A stretch of DNA of 64,000 bases from Verrucomicrobiia bacterium (GTDB lineage Bacteria; Verrucomicrobiota; Verrucomicrobiia; Verrucomicrobiales; Akkermansiaceae): the NCBI GenBank assembly GCA_030431475.1, contig JAUIJD010000023.1, positions 1 through 64,000 of the forward strand. Direction: 5' to 3'. Every line of letters begins with the position of its first letter. Position 1 is the stretch's first letter. Below the pieces are notes generated by a model. That model made no database searches, was not told the origin of the DNA, and worked only from the letters and a program-made list of their open reading frames with translations. Shown in pieces: positions 1 to 7,843 of the stretch. Both the position numbers and the translations under genes were made by a program.

Positions 1-2
1 GC

Positions 3-470
3 CATGGCGGCGTGGTCCTCGGCTCGGAGTGCTCGGGCCACATCCGCAACGTCTTCGTCGAGAACTGCCGCATGGACAGCCCCCACCTCGACCGCGCGCT
101 CCGTTTCAAGAACAACGCGGTGCGCGGCGGCATCCTCGAGAACGTCTTCATGCGCGACGTCACCATCGGGCGCGTCGGCGAGGCGGTGCTCACCATCGAC
201 CTGCTCTACGAGGAGGGCCCCGAGGGCGAGTATCGGCCGGTCGTCCGCAACGTCCTGATGGAGAACATCACCAGCTCGGCGGCGCCGCGGGTCTTCTTCA
301 TCCGCGGCTTTGAGGGCGCGGTCGTCGAGGACATCACGATCCGCAACAGCCACTTCAGCGGCATCACCGAGACCGAGGTGATCGAGCACGCCGGGGCAAT
401 CACGATGGAGAACGTGACCGTCACCCCGGAAGAACGCAAGCCGAGCGCCAACTCCGTCCCTTCGAAATAG
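3..470 (+). CDS. Polygalacturonase (GH28), C-terminal fragment
   Basis: Only the last ~155 residues lie in the window; the frame enters from the left edge, so the track start at 12 is not a real start. GH28 enzymes hydrolyse galacturonan-type glycosidic bonds with a right-handed beta-helix. The fragment opens with 'HGGVVLGSE', matching the family GHG motif with its histidine, followed by 'RALRFKNN', matching the RIK substrate-binding motif. Repeating beta-helix coils follow ('NVFMRDVTI', 'NVLMENITSS', 'DITIRNSHF'). The catalytic Asp residues would lie upstream, outside the window. The stop is 3 bp before the GTG of the next glycosidase, so the two are probably co-transcribed. The family call is solid; the exact substrate is not known. 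Confidence 0.88.
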   Translation, partial: HGGVVLGSECSGHIRNVFVENCRMDSPHLDRALRFKNNAVRGGILENVFMRDVTIGRVGEAVLTIDLLYEEGPEGEYRPVVRNVLMENITSSAAPRVFFIRGFEGAVVEDITIRNSHFSGITETEVIEHAGAITMENVTVTPEERKPSANSVPSK

Positions 471-473
471 GCC

Positions 474-2624
474 GTGAGATCCCGCCTCCTTCTGCTGCTC
501 GCGCTCACCCCGCTGCACGCCGAATCCATCGACCGCGAGGCGCTGGTCCGGCGCCACTCGCCGGTGATCCGCGCATTCGACGTCGATGCCCCCGCCTTCG
601 TCGGAAACGGTGGCTTCGGCTTCGGTGCCGACATCACCGGCCTCCAGACCTTTTTCCACGAGCACCACCGCGACGGCGTACCCGTCGAGATGCTGAGCCG
701 CTGGTGCTGGTACTCGGAGCCAAATCCCGAAGGTCACACACTGGACGATGCCTCGGAGCCCTTCCGCCGGGCCGACGGCCGCATCGTCGACTACCCGACC
801 CGTCATTCGTCCGAGGCCGGCCAGTGGCTGCGCCGCAACCCGCGCAACCACCCGCTGGCCCAGCTCGCCTTCGAGCGCCCGGAGGGCGACGCCATTGAAC
901 CCGGCGAAATCCACGATCCCGAGCAGACCCACGACCTGTGGCGGGGCGCCATCGAGAGCCGCTTCACGCTCGATGGCGAGCCGGTCCGCGTCACCACCAC
1001 CTGCCACCCGGACCTCGACCTGCTCGCCGTCCGCATCGACTCCGCCCTGCTCGCCAACGACGGCCTTGCGGTGCGCCTCGCCTTTCCCCGCGGGCACGAC
1101 ATCGACGTCAAAAACACCCCGGCGCTCGACTTTTCGAAACCCGAAACCCACGAGACCGCAATCGCCCGCACCACCGCGCAGCGCGTCGATCTCGTCCGGC
1201 AGCGTGACGCGCTCCGCTACCACGTGGCCCTGTCCTGGAACGAAGGCTCGGAGGTCGAACCCAGCGGCGCCCACAGCTTCCAACTCCGCTCGACGGGTCC
1301 ACGCCTCGAATTCGTCATCGCCTTCGCGTCCGGCGCCCTTCCCGAGCAACTGCCCGGCTTCGAGGCCACCCTCGCCGCCAGCGCGGCCCACTGGCAGCGC
1401 TTCTGGGAAACCGGTGCGGCGGTCGATTTCTCCGGCAGCACCGACCCCCGTGCCTCGAGGATCGAGGAACGCATCATCCTCTCCCGCTATCTCATGGCCA
1501 CGCAGTGCGCCGGCGAGATCCCCCCGCAGGAGAGCGGACTCACCTGCTCGACCTGGTACGGCAAGCACCATACCGAGATGATCTGGTGGCACGCCGCCCA
1601 CTTCGCGCTGTGGGGCCACGACGAGCTGTTGGAACGGAACCTCGCCTGGTATCGCGACCAGCTTCCCGCGGCCCGCGAACTCGCCCGCAGCCGCGGCCTC
1701 CGGGGCGCGCGTTGGCCGAAGATGGTCGGCCCCGACGCCCGCGAAAGCCCGGGTGGCAATCCCCTCATCGTCTGGAACCAACCGCACCCCATCCACCTCG
1801 CCGAACTGCTGCATCGCAGCCGGCCCGGTCCGGAGGTCCTCGAGCGCTATCGCGATCTCGTCCTCGAAACCGCCGACGCCCTGGCGACCATGGTCCACTT
1901 CGACGAAGACCGGCAGCAATACGTCCTCGGACCCCCGCTGTGGATCGCCCAGGAGATCTACGACCGGGCGACCAGCCAGAACCCCTCCTTCGAACTCGCC
2001 TACTGGCGCTGGGCGCTGGAGACGGCGCAGACCTGGCGGGAGCGGCTCGACATGCCGCGGGATCCGAAATGGGACCACATCATCGCCCACCTTTCCCCGC
2101 TGCCCGAAAACGACGGCAAGTACGTCTCGCTCGGGTCCCACCCCGACACCTGGGACGAAATCGACAGCCGGCACGATCATCCCACCATGCTGGCCCCGCT
2201 CGGCGTGCTGCCCGGTGGTCCGATGGTCGATCGTGCCACCATGGACCGCACCCTCGACGCCGTGCTCGCCGACTGGGACTGGGAAACCAAGATCTGGGGC
2301 TGGGACTACCCGATGATCGCCATGACCGCGACCCGCCTCGGCCGGCCCGGGGACGCCGTCGAGATCCTCCTCCGGGACGGCCCCAACAACGTCTATCTCC
2401 CCACCGGCCACTGCCCGCAGCGCAGCGACGAGAAGCTGCCGGCCCATCCACCCCCGGGCGCCCGCAAGCGCGAGATCGCCGCCTACCTGCCGGCCAACGG
2501 CTCCTTTCTCGCCACCGTCGCCCTGATGGTCGCCGGCTGGGACGGCTGCGACACCGAGCACCCGGGCTTTCCCAAGGACGGCCGCTGGACGATTCGCGCC
2601 GAGGGATTGAAGCCGCTTCCCTGA
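474..2624 (+). CDS. Secreted six-hairpin (alpha/alpha-toroid) glycosidase-like protein
   Basis: 716 residues from a GTG start 3 bp after the GH28 stop. Residues 1-16 (RSRLLLLLALTPLHA) form a signal peptide. The N-terminal half looks like a beta-sandwich ('NGGFGFGADITGLQTF' near residue 45). The C-terminal half is alpha-helical with clustered aromatic/acidic motifs such as 'HTEMIWWHAAHFALWG' and 'WGWDYPMIAMTA', resembling GH65/GH95-type (alpha/alpha)6 barrels. No exact family can be assigned by eye. Pairing with a GH28 gene suggests extracellular or periplasmic attack on a pectin-like or other plant or algal polysaccharide. That role is inferred from context only. Confidence 0.6.
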   Translation: MRSRLLLLLALTPLHAESIDREALVRRHSPVIRAFDVDAPAFVGNGGFGFGADITGLQTFFHEHHRDGVPVEMLSRWCWYSEPNPEGHTLDDASEPFRRADGRIVDYPTRHSSEAGQWLRRNPRNHPLAQLAFERPEGDAIEPGEIHDPEQTHDLWRGAIESRFTLDGEPVRVTTTCHPDLDLLAVRIDSALLANDGLAVRLAFPRGHDIDVKNTPALDFSKPETHETAIARTTAQRVDLVRQRDALRYHVALSWNEGSEVEPSGAHSFQLRSTGPRLEFVIAFASGALPEQLPGFEATLAASAAHWQRFWETGAAVDFSGSTDPRASRIEERIILSRYLMATQCAGEIPPQESGLTCSTWYGKHHTEMIWWHAAHFALWGHDELLERNLAWYRDQLPAARELARSRGLRGARWPKMVGPDARESPGGNPLIVWNQPHPIHLAELLHRSRPGPEVLERYRDLVLETADALATMVHFDEDRQQYVLGPPLWIAQEIYDRATSQNPSFELAYWRWALETAQTWRERLDMPRDPKWDHIIAHLSPLPENDGKYVSLGSHPDTWDEIDSRHDHPTMLAPLGVLPGGPMVDRATMDRTLDAVLADWDWETKIWGWDYPMIAMTATRLGRPGDAVEILLRDGPNNVYLPTGHCPQRSDEKLPAHPPPGARKREIAAYLPANGSFLATVALMVAGWDGCDTEHPGFPKDGRWTIRAEGLKPLP

Positions 2625-2675
2625 CCCCTTGCCGCCCGCGGGCTGGCAATCTCCGCGACCCATGTTAGGTAGAGG

Positions 2676-3512
2676 GTGCCCATGACGCCGCCCGATTGCC
2701 CCGACCAGCCGCAGCCCACGGAGGAACACCAGATCAGCGAGGAGCAGATCCGCGAACAGCTCGCCTTCGAGCTCGAACTTCCCGATCGCTCCCTGCTCAG
2801 CGGCCCCCGCTCCCGGTTGCGCGAGCTGAGCACCCTGGGCCGGGTGGCCTGGGACTTCATCAAGGCCTTCCGCGCGCTCCACTTCGCCGGGCCGGCGGTC
2901 ACCATTTTCGGCTCCGCCCGCACCCAGCCCGGCACCACCTACTACGAGCTCGCCCGCACCATGGGCTCGGAGGTGGCGAAGCTCGGGTTCACCGTCATCA
3001 CCGGCGGCGGTCCCGGCATCATGGAGGCCGGCAACCGCGGCGCCCGCGAGGCCGGCGGACGCTCGATCGGCGTCAACATCGAGCTGCCCTTCGAGCAGCA
3101 TCTCAACCCCTACGTCGACCGCGCCGTCGACATGCACTACTTCTTCACCCGCAAGGTCATCCTGGTGAAGTATTCCTACGCTTTCGTCGTCCTGCCCGGC
3201 GGCGCCGGCACGATGGACGAGATGTTCGAGACGATGACCCTGATGCAGACCGGCAAGATCCGGAACTTCCCCATCATCCTGATGGGCAAGGACTACTGGC
3301 AGCCGCTGATGGATTTCGTCTATCGAATGGCCGAGGCCGGCACCATCAGCCCCGACGACCCGGAGCTGATCTTCTTCACCGACGACCCCGACGAAGCCGT
3401 CGCCCACCTCCAGCGTCATGCCGTCCGTCAGTTCGGCCTGAGAAAGCGGCATCTCCCGAAAGCGAAGGGCATCCTCGGCGAAAGCGGCCTCCCCGCCGCG
3501 TCGGAGACTTGA
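2676..3512 (+). CDS. LOG/TIGR00730-family nucleotide 5'-monophosphate phosphoribohydrolase
   Basis: 278 residues with a Rossmann fold. The first signature is 'GGGPGIMEAGNRGA' and the diagnostic one 'PGGAGTMDEMFE' (family PGGxGTxxE). Characterised members hydrolyse nucleoside 5'-monophosphates, or cytokinin riboside monophosphates in plants and some bacteria, releasing the base and ribose 5-phosphate in the cytoplasm. The first ~60 residues are an extra acidic N-terminal segment rich in Q and E. The start is GTG 2676 or ATG 2682, two codons apart; a weak -10 (TTAGGT) ends 5 nt before the GTG, hinting at a leaderless message. It is probably a separate transcription unit from the downstream sigma-factor module. 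Confidence 0.85.
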   Translation: MPMTPPDCPDQPQPTEEHQISEEQIREQLAFELELPDRSLLSGPRSRLRELSTLGRVAWDFIKAFRALHFAGPAVTIFGSARTQPGTTYYELARTMGSEVAKLGFTVITGGGPGIMEAGNRGAREAGGRSIGVNIELPFEQHLNPYVDRAVDMHYFFTRKVILVKYSYAFVVLPGGAGTMDEMFETMTLMQTGKIRNFPIILMGKDYWQPLMDFVYRMAEAGTISPDDPELIFFTDDPDEAVAHLQRHAVRQFGLRKRHLPKAKGILGESGLPAASET

Positions 3513-3536
3513 TCCGGAGATGGGATGCCCTAGCGT
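3509..3536 (+). promoter_or_regulatory. Putative promoter of the cnrYXH-like module
   Basis: TTGATC (3509-3514), 16 nt spacer, TAGCGT (3531-3536), then 7 nt to GTG 3544. It overlaps the end of the LOG gene. The spacing would place the transcription start at or next to the GTG, giving a leaderless transcript. The upstream ATG at 3520 lies inside the promoter, which favours the GTG start. Matched by eye to a sigma-70 consensus only. Confidence 0.45.
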
Positions 3537-3543
3537 TTGCATC

Positions 3544-3813
3544 GTGCCCGACTCCTTCCACCCGGCGCTGGACCACGCCCGCCGTGCCCGCCCCGCCCCG
3601 CTGCCCCGCGATTTCGCCGATCGCGTGCTGCGCCAGGCCGCCCGGCAGGTCGAGCGGCTCCCGGCCATCGCGAGCCGCTCCGGCATGATGACCACCGCGA
3701 TCGCCGCCGTGACCGCCGCCGCGCTCGTCGCCTGGGCCGCCGACCGGCCCGCGCCTTCCGCAGAGCCGCCCGCGCTCGGCTCCTTCTCCACCCCTCTTCT
3801 CGCGTCCCCGTGA
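3544..3813 (+). CDS. Small single-span membrane protein, CnrY-like anti-sigma candidate
   Basis: 89 residues from GTG 3544; the track's ATG 3520 would add eight residues but lies within the likely promoter. The N-terminal ~45 residues are a charged cytoplasmic region ('LPRDFADRVLRQAARQ'), a pattern common in short anti-sigma factors. One transmembrane helix follows ('MMTTAIAAVTAAALVAWAA', about residues 46-63), then a short periplasmic tail. Size and topology match CnrY of Cupriavidus (about 95 residues), which sequesters the sigma factor CnrH. It is the first gene of three; its TGA overlaps the next GTG by 2 nt. The function rests on topology and gene order, because sequence similarity this short cannot be judged by eye. 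Confidence 0.6.
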   Translation: MPDSFHPALDHARRARPAPLPRDFADRVLRQAARQVERLPAIASRSGMMTTAIAAVTAAALVAWAADRPAPSAEPPALGSFSTPLLASP

Positions 3814-4244
3814 CCCGGCCCGCCGCCCTCGGCCTCTGGGCCCTCGCCACCGTGGCCCTCGCCGCCGCCACCAGCTTCCTCGTCCTCCGCTGGCACGCCC
3901 CGGCCGACGCGGCTCCGCCCGACTTCCACCACTGGATGCACGAGCAACTCGAGCTCACCGCTGCCCAGCACGATGCCCTCGCCCCGGCCGAACAGCGCTT
4001 CGAGGAAAGCCGCCGCAAGCTGGAGGCACGCATCGCGAACGCCGGCCGCGCCCTCGCCACCGCGATCCGCCATGAAAAGCCCGGCTCTCCGGAGATCGAT
4101 GCCGCCCTCCAGCAGCTTCATGCCGCCCAGGCGGAACTCCAGCGCGCCACCCTTCACCACTTCTTCGAAATGAAGGAGCAACTGGACCCCGAACAGTCCG
4201 AGAAGCTCCTCGAATGGACCCATGATCGGCTCATCCATCCCTAG
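3810..4244 (+). CDS. CnrX-like periplasmic metal sensor (Metal_resist/ZraP-type fold)
   Basis: 144 residues from GTG 3810, which overlaps the preceding stop. An N-terminal membrane anchor ('LGLWALATVALAAATSFLV') is followed by a periplasmic, almost wholly helical domain. Known CnrX binds Ni(II)/Co(II) through H42, H46, E63, H119 and M123. Here H40, H44, E61, H117 and M121 (motifs 'HHWMHEQL', 'APAEQRF', 'LHHFFEMKEQL') occur with identical spacing, each shifted by exactly two residues. This is strong evidence for an intact metal site. Metal binding would release the sigma factor through the CnrY-like partner. The 3' end overlaps the sigma gene by 23 bp, so translation is coupled. The metal specificity is unknown, although the CnrX site suggests Co or Ni. 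Confidence 0.8.
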   Translation: MTRPAALGLWALATVALAAATSFLVLRWHAPADAAPPDFHHWMHEQLELTAAQHDALAPAEQRFEESRRKLEARIANAGRALATAIRHEKPGSPEIDAALQQLHAAQAELQRATLHHFFEMKEQLDPEQSEKLLEWTHDRLIHP

Positions 4245-4812
4245 TCCGGCATCGGTCCCGGCCACCCCGACCCCCGACGAGCTTCGGGAGGCCGCCGACA
4301 TCGCCGCCGCCCGCGGCGGCTGCGACGATGCCTTCCGGGCGCTCGTCGAGCGCCACCAGCACCGCATCCACCGCCTCTGCTTCCACTACCTCGGCAACGA
4401 GGCCGACGCGGTCGAGGCCTGCCAGGATACCTTCGTCCGCGCCCACCGCGCCCTGCCCCGTTTCCAACCCCGGGCGCGACTCTCGACCTGGCTGCACCGG
4501 ATCGCCCTGAACCTCTGCCGCGACCGGATCCGCCGCCGCCGCCCCACGATCGCCCTCGACGACCTGGATTTCCCCTGCGAAGGCGCGTCTCCCGACGAGG
4601 CCGCCATCCGCGAGGCCGACCTCGCCAAGCTCGACCGCGCCCTCGCCACGCTGCCCGCCCGGCTCCGTGACGTGGTCGTGCTGAGCTGTCTCGAAGGCCT
4701 GAGCCACGCCGAGTGCGCCGCCATCCTCAAGTGCGGCGAACGCGCGATCGAGGGCCGGCTCTATCGTGCCCGCCAGCGCCTCGCCGTCTGGTGGGCGAAG
4801 GCTGAGGCTTGA
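4222..4812 (+). CDS. ECF RNA polymerase sigma factor, CnrH-like by context
   Basis: 196 residues. Region 2: 'ALVERHQHRIHRLCFHYLG' and 'VEACQDTFVRAHRALPRF' with 'STWLHRIALNLCRDRIRR'. Region 4: 'LPARLRDVVVLSCLEGLSHAECAAIL' followed by the helix-turn-helix recognition segment ('ERAIEGRLYRARQRL'). It would direct RNA polymerase to stress or metal-response promoters once released from its anti-sigma factor. It is the third gene of the cnrY-cnrX-cnrH-ordered module and overlaps the sensor gene. The likely targets are its own operon and the TonB receptor downstream, but I could not define a recognition sequence. Confidence 0.9.
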   Translation: MIGSSIPSPASVPATPTPDELREAADIAAARGGCDDAFRALVERHQHRIHRLCFHYLGNEADAVEACQDTFVRAHRALPRFQPRARLSTWLHRIALNLCRDRIRRRRPTIALDDLDFPCEGASPDEAAIREADLAKLDRALATLPARLRDVVVLSCLEGLSHAECAAILKCGERAIEGRLYRARQRLAVWWAKAEA

Positions 4813-4817
4813 GCGCC

Positions 4818-5013
4818 TTTGAAGTGCGGAGGCCTTGTCCGTCGAAGCTTCCGCGAAGTCGGATGCCACCGCTTTTCGGGCGACGTGCGGTGAATCGTGA
4901 AGCAAACGTCCCGCCTGAAGCGAACGAGCGCTTTGCCGGCGTGGCGATGATCTCCGGTTCTGCGATACCGGTCGGGTCGTTCCCAAAGCGGTGGCAAGCC
5001 ACCGCACTCCAAA
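4818..5013. repeat. Inverted pair of interspersed hairpin repeats between sigma factor and TonB receptor genes
   Basis: The left unit (about 4818-4877) begins 'tttgaagtgcgg' and ends 'tgccaccgctttt', with divergent sequence inserted. The right unit (4984-5013) carries the palindrome 'gcggtggcaagccaccgc' followed by 'actccaaaa', the reverse complement of the left unit's ends. Translations of such units give the familiar spurious 'ECGGLPPLW' peptide seen in the track. No gene is evident in this 240 bp spacer. Confidence 0.6.
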
Positions 5014-5052
5014 AAATCCGTGGGATCTCCGGCTCCCCCGCGTTTCATCAGT

Positions 5053-7110
5053 GTGAATCGCTCCACCCTGCTGCTTCTCGCGCTCACCCTCCCGTCCTTC
5101 TCCCAGGAATCCGCCGACTCCGTCCTCGGCTCGCTCGATCCCCTGATCATCACCGGCAAGGCCGAAAACCTCCTCGGTCAGGCCCGAACCGCCTCGAAGG
5201 GCCAGTCCGACCGAGACGAACTCCTGGAGCGCCCCTACCTCCGCCGCGGCGAGCTGCTCGAGGTGGTGCCCGGCCTGATCGCCACCCAGCACTCCGGCGA
5301 CGGCAAGGCGAACCAGTATTTTGTCCGCGGCTACAATCTCGACCACGGCACCGACTTCGGGCTCTTCGTCGATGGCATGCCGGCCAACTACCGCGCCCAC
5401 GGCCACGGCCAGGGATACGCCGACATCAATTTCCTCATCCCCGAGTTCGTCGAGCGCCTCGACTACCAGAAAGGCCCCTTCGACCCCCGGCTCGGCGACC
5501 TCACCACCGCCGGCGCCGCCGAGTTCTCGCTGGTCAACCAGCTCGACCGCGGTTTCGCCCAGTTCACCCTCGGCGAGGACGCCTTCTACCGCACCGTCTT
5601 CGGCCACTCGGTCGAGGCCGGCGGCGGCGTCCTCACCTACGGCGGCGAGGCTCAGTTCTACGACGGCCCCTGGGTGCTCGACGGCGATTCACACCGCTAC
5701 AACGGCATCATCCGCTGGCACACCGGCGACGACGAGAATTTCTTCAACCTCACCTTCCTCGCCTCGCAAGGTGAGTGGACCTCCACCGACCAGGTCCCCG
5801 AACGCGCCATCTCCAGCGGCCTCATCGACCGACTCGGCTTCATCGATCCGACCGTCGGCGGCGACTCGCAGCGCTACTCGCTGTCGATGAACTGGGGCCG
5901 GCGCTGCGACGACGTCGTCTGGCGCGCCAACGCCTACGTCGGCTACTACGACCTCGATCTCTACTCGAACTTCACCTACTTCCTCGACGATCCCGTCAAC
6001 GGCGACCAGTTCCGCCAGTCCGACCAGCGCGTCTTCTTCGGCGGGGAAATCAGCGCCACCTTCGAGGACCGCAGCCTGTTCGGCGCGGAGACCGACTACA
6101 CCCTCGGCTTCCAGACTCGCAACGACCTCATCTGGGATCTCGAGCTCGCCCGCACCGCCAACCGCTTCGACGTCAACCCGATCCGCTCGGACGATGTTTT
6201 CACCGGCAACTACTCCGTCTTCGTCGGCGCGGAAACGGTGTGGAACGACTGGTTCCGCACTCAGGCCGGCCTGCGGGGCGACCTGTTCTACTTCGACGTC
6301 GACAGCGACCTGCCGGTCAACAGCGGCGACGAATGGGACGGCATCGTCGTGCCCAAGCTCAACCTCATCTTCGGACCGTGGAACGACACCGAGTACTACC
6401 TGAACCTCGGCGGCGGCTTCCACTCCAACGACGCTCGCGGCCTCTTCACCACCATCGACCCCAACGACGGCGTCACGCCGGTCCGCCCGGTCGACCCGCT
6501 GGTCCGCACCTGGGGCGCGGAGCTCGGTGCCCGCACCCAGTGGAACGACTGCCTCACCACCACCGCCGCCGTGTGGTGGCTCCACAACGACTCCGAACTG
6601 CTCTACGTCGGCGACGCCGGCAACGTCGAGGCGGGCCCCGACACCACCCGCTACGGCGTCGAGCTCGCCGCCTACTGGCGTCCGACCGACTGGTTCGCCT
6701 TCGACGCCGAGTTCGCCTGGTCCGAGGGCCGCTACGATGACATCTGGTTCCCCGGCGGTCCCTACATCGAGAATCAGGTCCCGATCGTGCTCTCCACCGG
6801 TCTCACCTTCGGCCGCGACACCGGATGGTTCGGCGCCCTGCGGGCCCGCTACTTCTCCGAGCGCCCCCTCACCGCCACCGCCGGGGTCAATGCCGAGGAC
6901 TCGCTGCAGGTCAACGCCCGCCTCGGCTACCGCTGGGAGAACTGCGAGGTCGCGCTCGACTGCCTCAACCTCCTCGACCGCGCCGACAACGACATCGAGT
7001 ACTACTACACCTCGCGGCTCCCCGGCGAACCCGCCGCCGGCATCGACGACGTCCACCTCCACCCGACCGAGCCGCGCACCCTCCGCGCCACCGTCACCTG
7101 GTTCTTCTGA
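5053..7110 (+). CDS. TonB-dependent outer-membrane receptor
   Basis: 685 residues from GTG 5053, giving a clean signal peptide (NRSTLLLLALTLPSFSQ); the track start at 5020 would prepend 11 residues without signal character. A TonB-box-like segment ('DPLIITGK') precedes the plug ('ELLEVVPGLIATQHSGDGKA', 'QYFVRGYNLDHGTDF', 'HGHGQGYADINFLIPE'). A 22-strand-type barrel ends in the aromatic 'ATVTWFF'. Such receptors import metal chelates, cobalamin or glycans using TonB energy. The His-rich plug and its position directly behind a CnrYXH-like module suggest a metal ligand. Uptake of a metal complex, rather than efflux, would be an unusual output for such a module. The substrate is inferred. Confidence 0.85.
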   Translation: MNRSTLLLLALTLPSFSQESADSVLGSLDPLIITGKAENLLGQARTASKGQSDRDELLERPYLRRGELLEVVPGLIATQHSGDGKANQYFVRGYNLDHGTDFGLFVDGMPANYRAHGHGQGYADINFLIPEFVERLDYQKGPFDPRLGDLTTAGAAEFSLVNQLDRGFAQFTLGEDAFYRTVFGHSVEAGGGVLTYGGEAQFYDGPWVLDGDSHRYNGIIRWHTGDDENFFNLTFLASQGEWTSTDQVPERAISSGLIDRLGFIDPTVGGDSQRYSLSMNWGRRCDDVVWRANAYVGYYDLDLYSNFTYFLDDPVNGDQFRQSDQRVFFGGEISATFEDRSLFGAETDYTLGFQTRNDLIWDLELARTANRFDVNPIRSDDVFTGNYSVFVGAETVWNDWFRTQAGLRGDLFYFDVDSDLPVNSGDEWDGIVVPKLNLIFGPWNDTEYYLNLGGGFHSNDARGLFTTIDPNDGVTPVRPVDPLVRTWGAELGARTQWNDCLTTTAAVWWLHNDSELLYVGDAGNVEAGPDTTRYGVELAAYWRPTDWFAFDAEFAWSEGRYDDIWFPGGPYIENQVPIVLSTGLTFGRDTGWFGALRARYFSERPLTATAGVNAEDSLQVNARLGYRWENCEVALDCLNLLDRADNDIEYYYTSRLPGEPAAGIDDVHLHPTEPRTLRATVTWFF

Positions 7111-7116
7111 AGGTGG

Positions 7117-7161
7117 CTGCGGCATCCTGCCGCAGGCCGTCACGGCGGCTTCCAGCCGCTG
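7117..7161. repeat. Two tandem hairpin repeat units
   Basis: Immediately after the TonB receptor stop are 'ctgcggcatcctgccgcag' (7117-7135) and 'gcggcttccagccgc' (within 7143-7161). Both resemble the interspersed hairpins elsewhere in the window. There is no T-run, so neither is a typical intrinsic terminator. Confidence 0.5.
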
Positions 7162-7162
7162 C

Positions 7163-7191
7163 TTGACGCCTCCCCCATGCCCGCCTAAACG
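7163..7191 (+). promoter_or_regulatory. Putative promoter, leaderless GTG gene
   Basis: TTGACG (7163-7168), 17 nt spacer, TAAACG (7186-7191), 6 nt to GTG 7198. This is close to the sigma-70 consensus. The distance implies transcription starts at or next to the start codon, as at 3544 and 34793. Confidence 0.55.
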
Positions 7192-7197
7192 ACCGCC

Positions 7198-7596
7198 GTG
7201 CGTCTCCTGCGCATCATCCTGGTCCTCGGCGCCTTCGTTCATCTGAGCGGTGGTCACTACGGCGTGCTGCAGGGCATCGCCTGGGCGACGATGCTGGTGC
7301 AGTATTCCGCCGCCGACGGCCTCGTCGAGGGCGCCCGCAAGACCTTCGACGGCGACCATCCGTGTGAGATGTGCCGCTCGATCGCCTCCGCGAAACAGCA
7401 GGAATCCCAGCGGGAGCCCTCCCTCCCCGCCACCGGCATCGAGAAGCTTTCCCTGAAGGACCTGCGCCCCCCGGAACCGATCGCACTCCGGCACCCCCGG
7501 GCCCGTGACCACGGAAACGCGTCCTTCATTTCCCCGGATCCGATCGGCGGGCTGGCCGGCGCGCGCCCCCCTCTCCCTCCGCCGCGAGGCGTCTGA
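7198..7596 (+). CDS. Small secreted or membrane-anchored CxxC protein of unknown function
   Basis: 132 residues from GTG. The N-terminal hydrophobic segment (RLLRIILVLGAFVHLSGGHYGVLQGIAWATM) may be an uncleaved anchor or signal. The centre carries 'TFDGDHPCEMCRSIA', a conserved-looking HxCxxC-type motif that could bind a metal. The C-terminal ~50 residues are Pro/Arg-rich and look disordered. I recognise this as the type of small hypothetical protein found near metal-related genes in Verrucomicrobiota but know no assigned function. It lies between a TonB receptor and a Met-rich outer-membrane protein and has its own promoter. Confidence 0.6.
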   Translation: MRLLRIILVLGAFVHLSGGHYGVLQGIAWATMLVQYSAADGLVEGARKTFDGDHPCEMCRSIASAKQQESQREPSLPATGIEKLSLKDLRPPEPIALRHPRARDHGNASFISPDPIGGLAGARPPLPPPRGV

Positions 7597-7843
7597 GGCA
7601 TTCCCATCGGCGCGAACTTGACGCGCACTCCATCCCCGCTCGAGCGGCCATCCCGGCCGTGCTCGTCGTCCGGGGCTGGCTCCGGGACGCGCGACGCCGT
7701 CGCGTCCGTCCCGTCCTCGAGGCCGGTTCCACCCGGCGCCCGATCACTCCGCACGGTCCGCCAACCTGCTCCGTTCCACGGTGCCAGGCCCGCGCCCGTC
7801 CCGCGGCGACGCCGCATTCCCATTCCAACCATTTCCCATTTCA

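Noticed and set aside
4231-5607. 458-residue minus-strand ORF with 'EVEAVDAVLVALDERPEG'
   Set aside because: Reverse-frame shadow of the ECF sigma factor and TonB receptor genes.
5689-7512. 607-residue minus-strand ORF
   Set aside because: Antisense shadow of the TonB receptor: composition is V/G/E/A-rich with no motifs, as expected from the reverse frame of high-G+C coding DNA.
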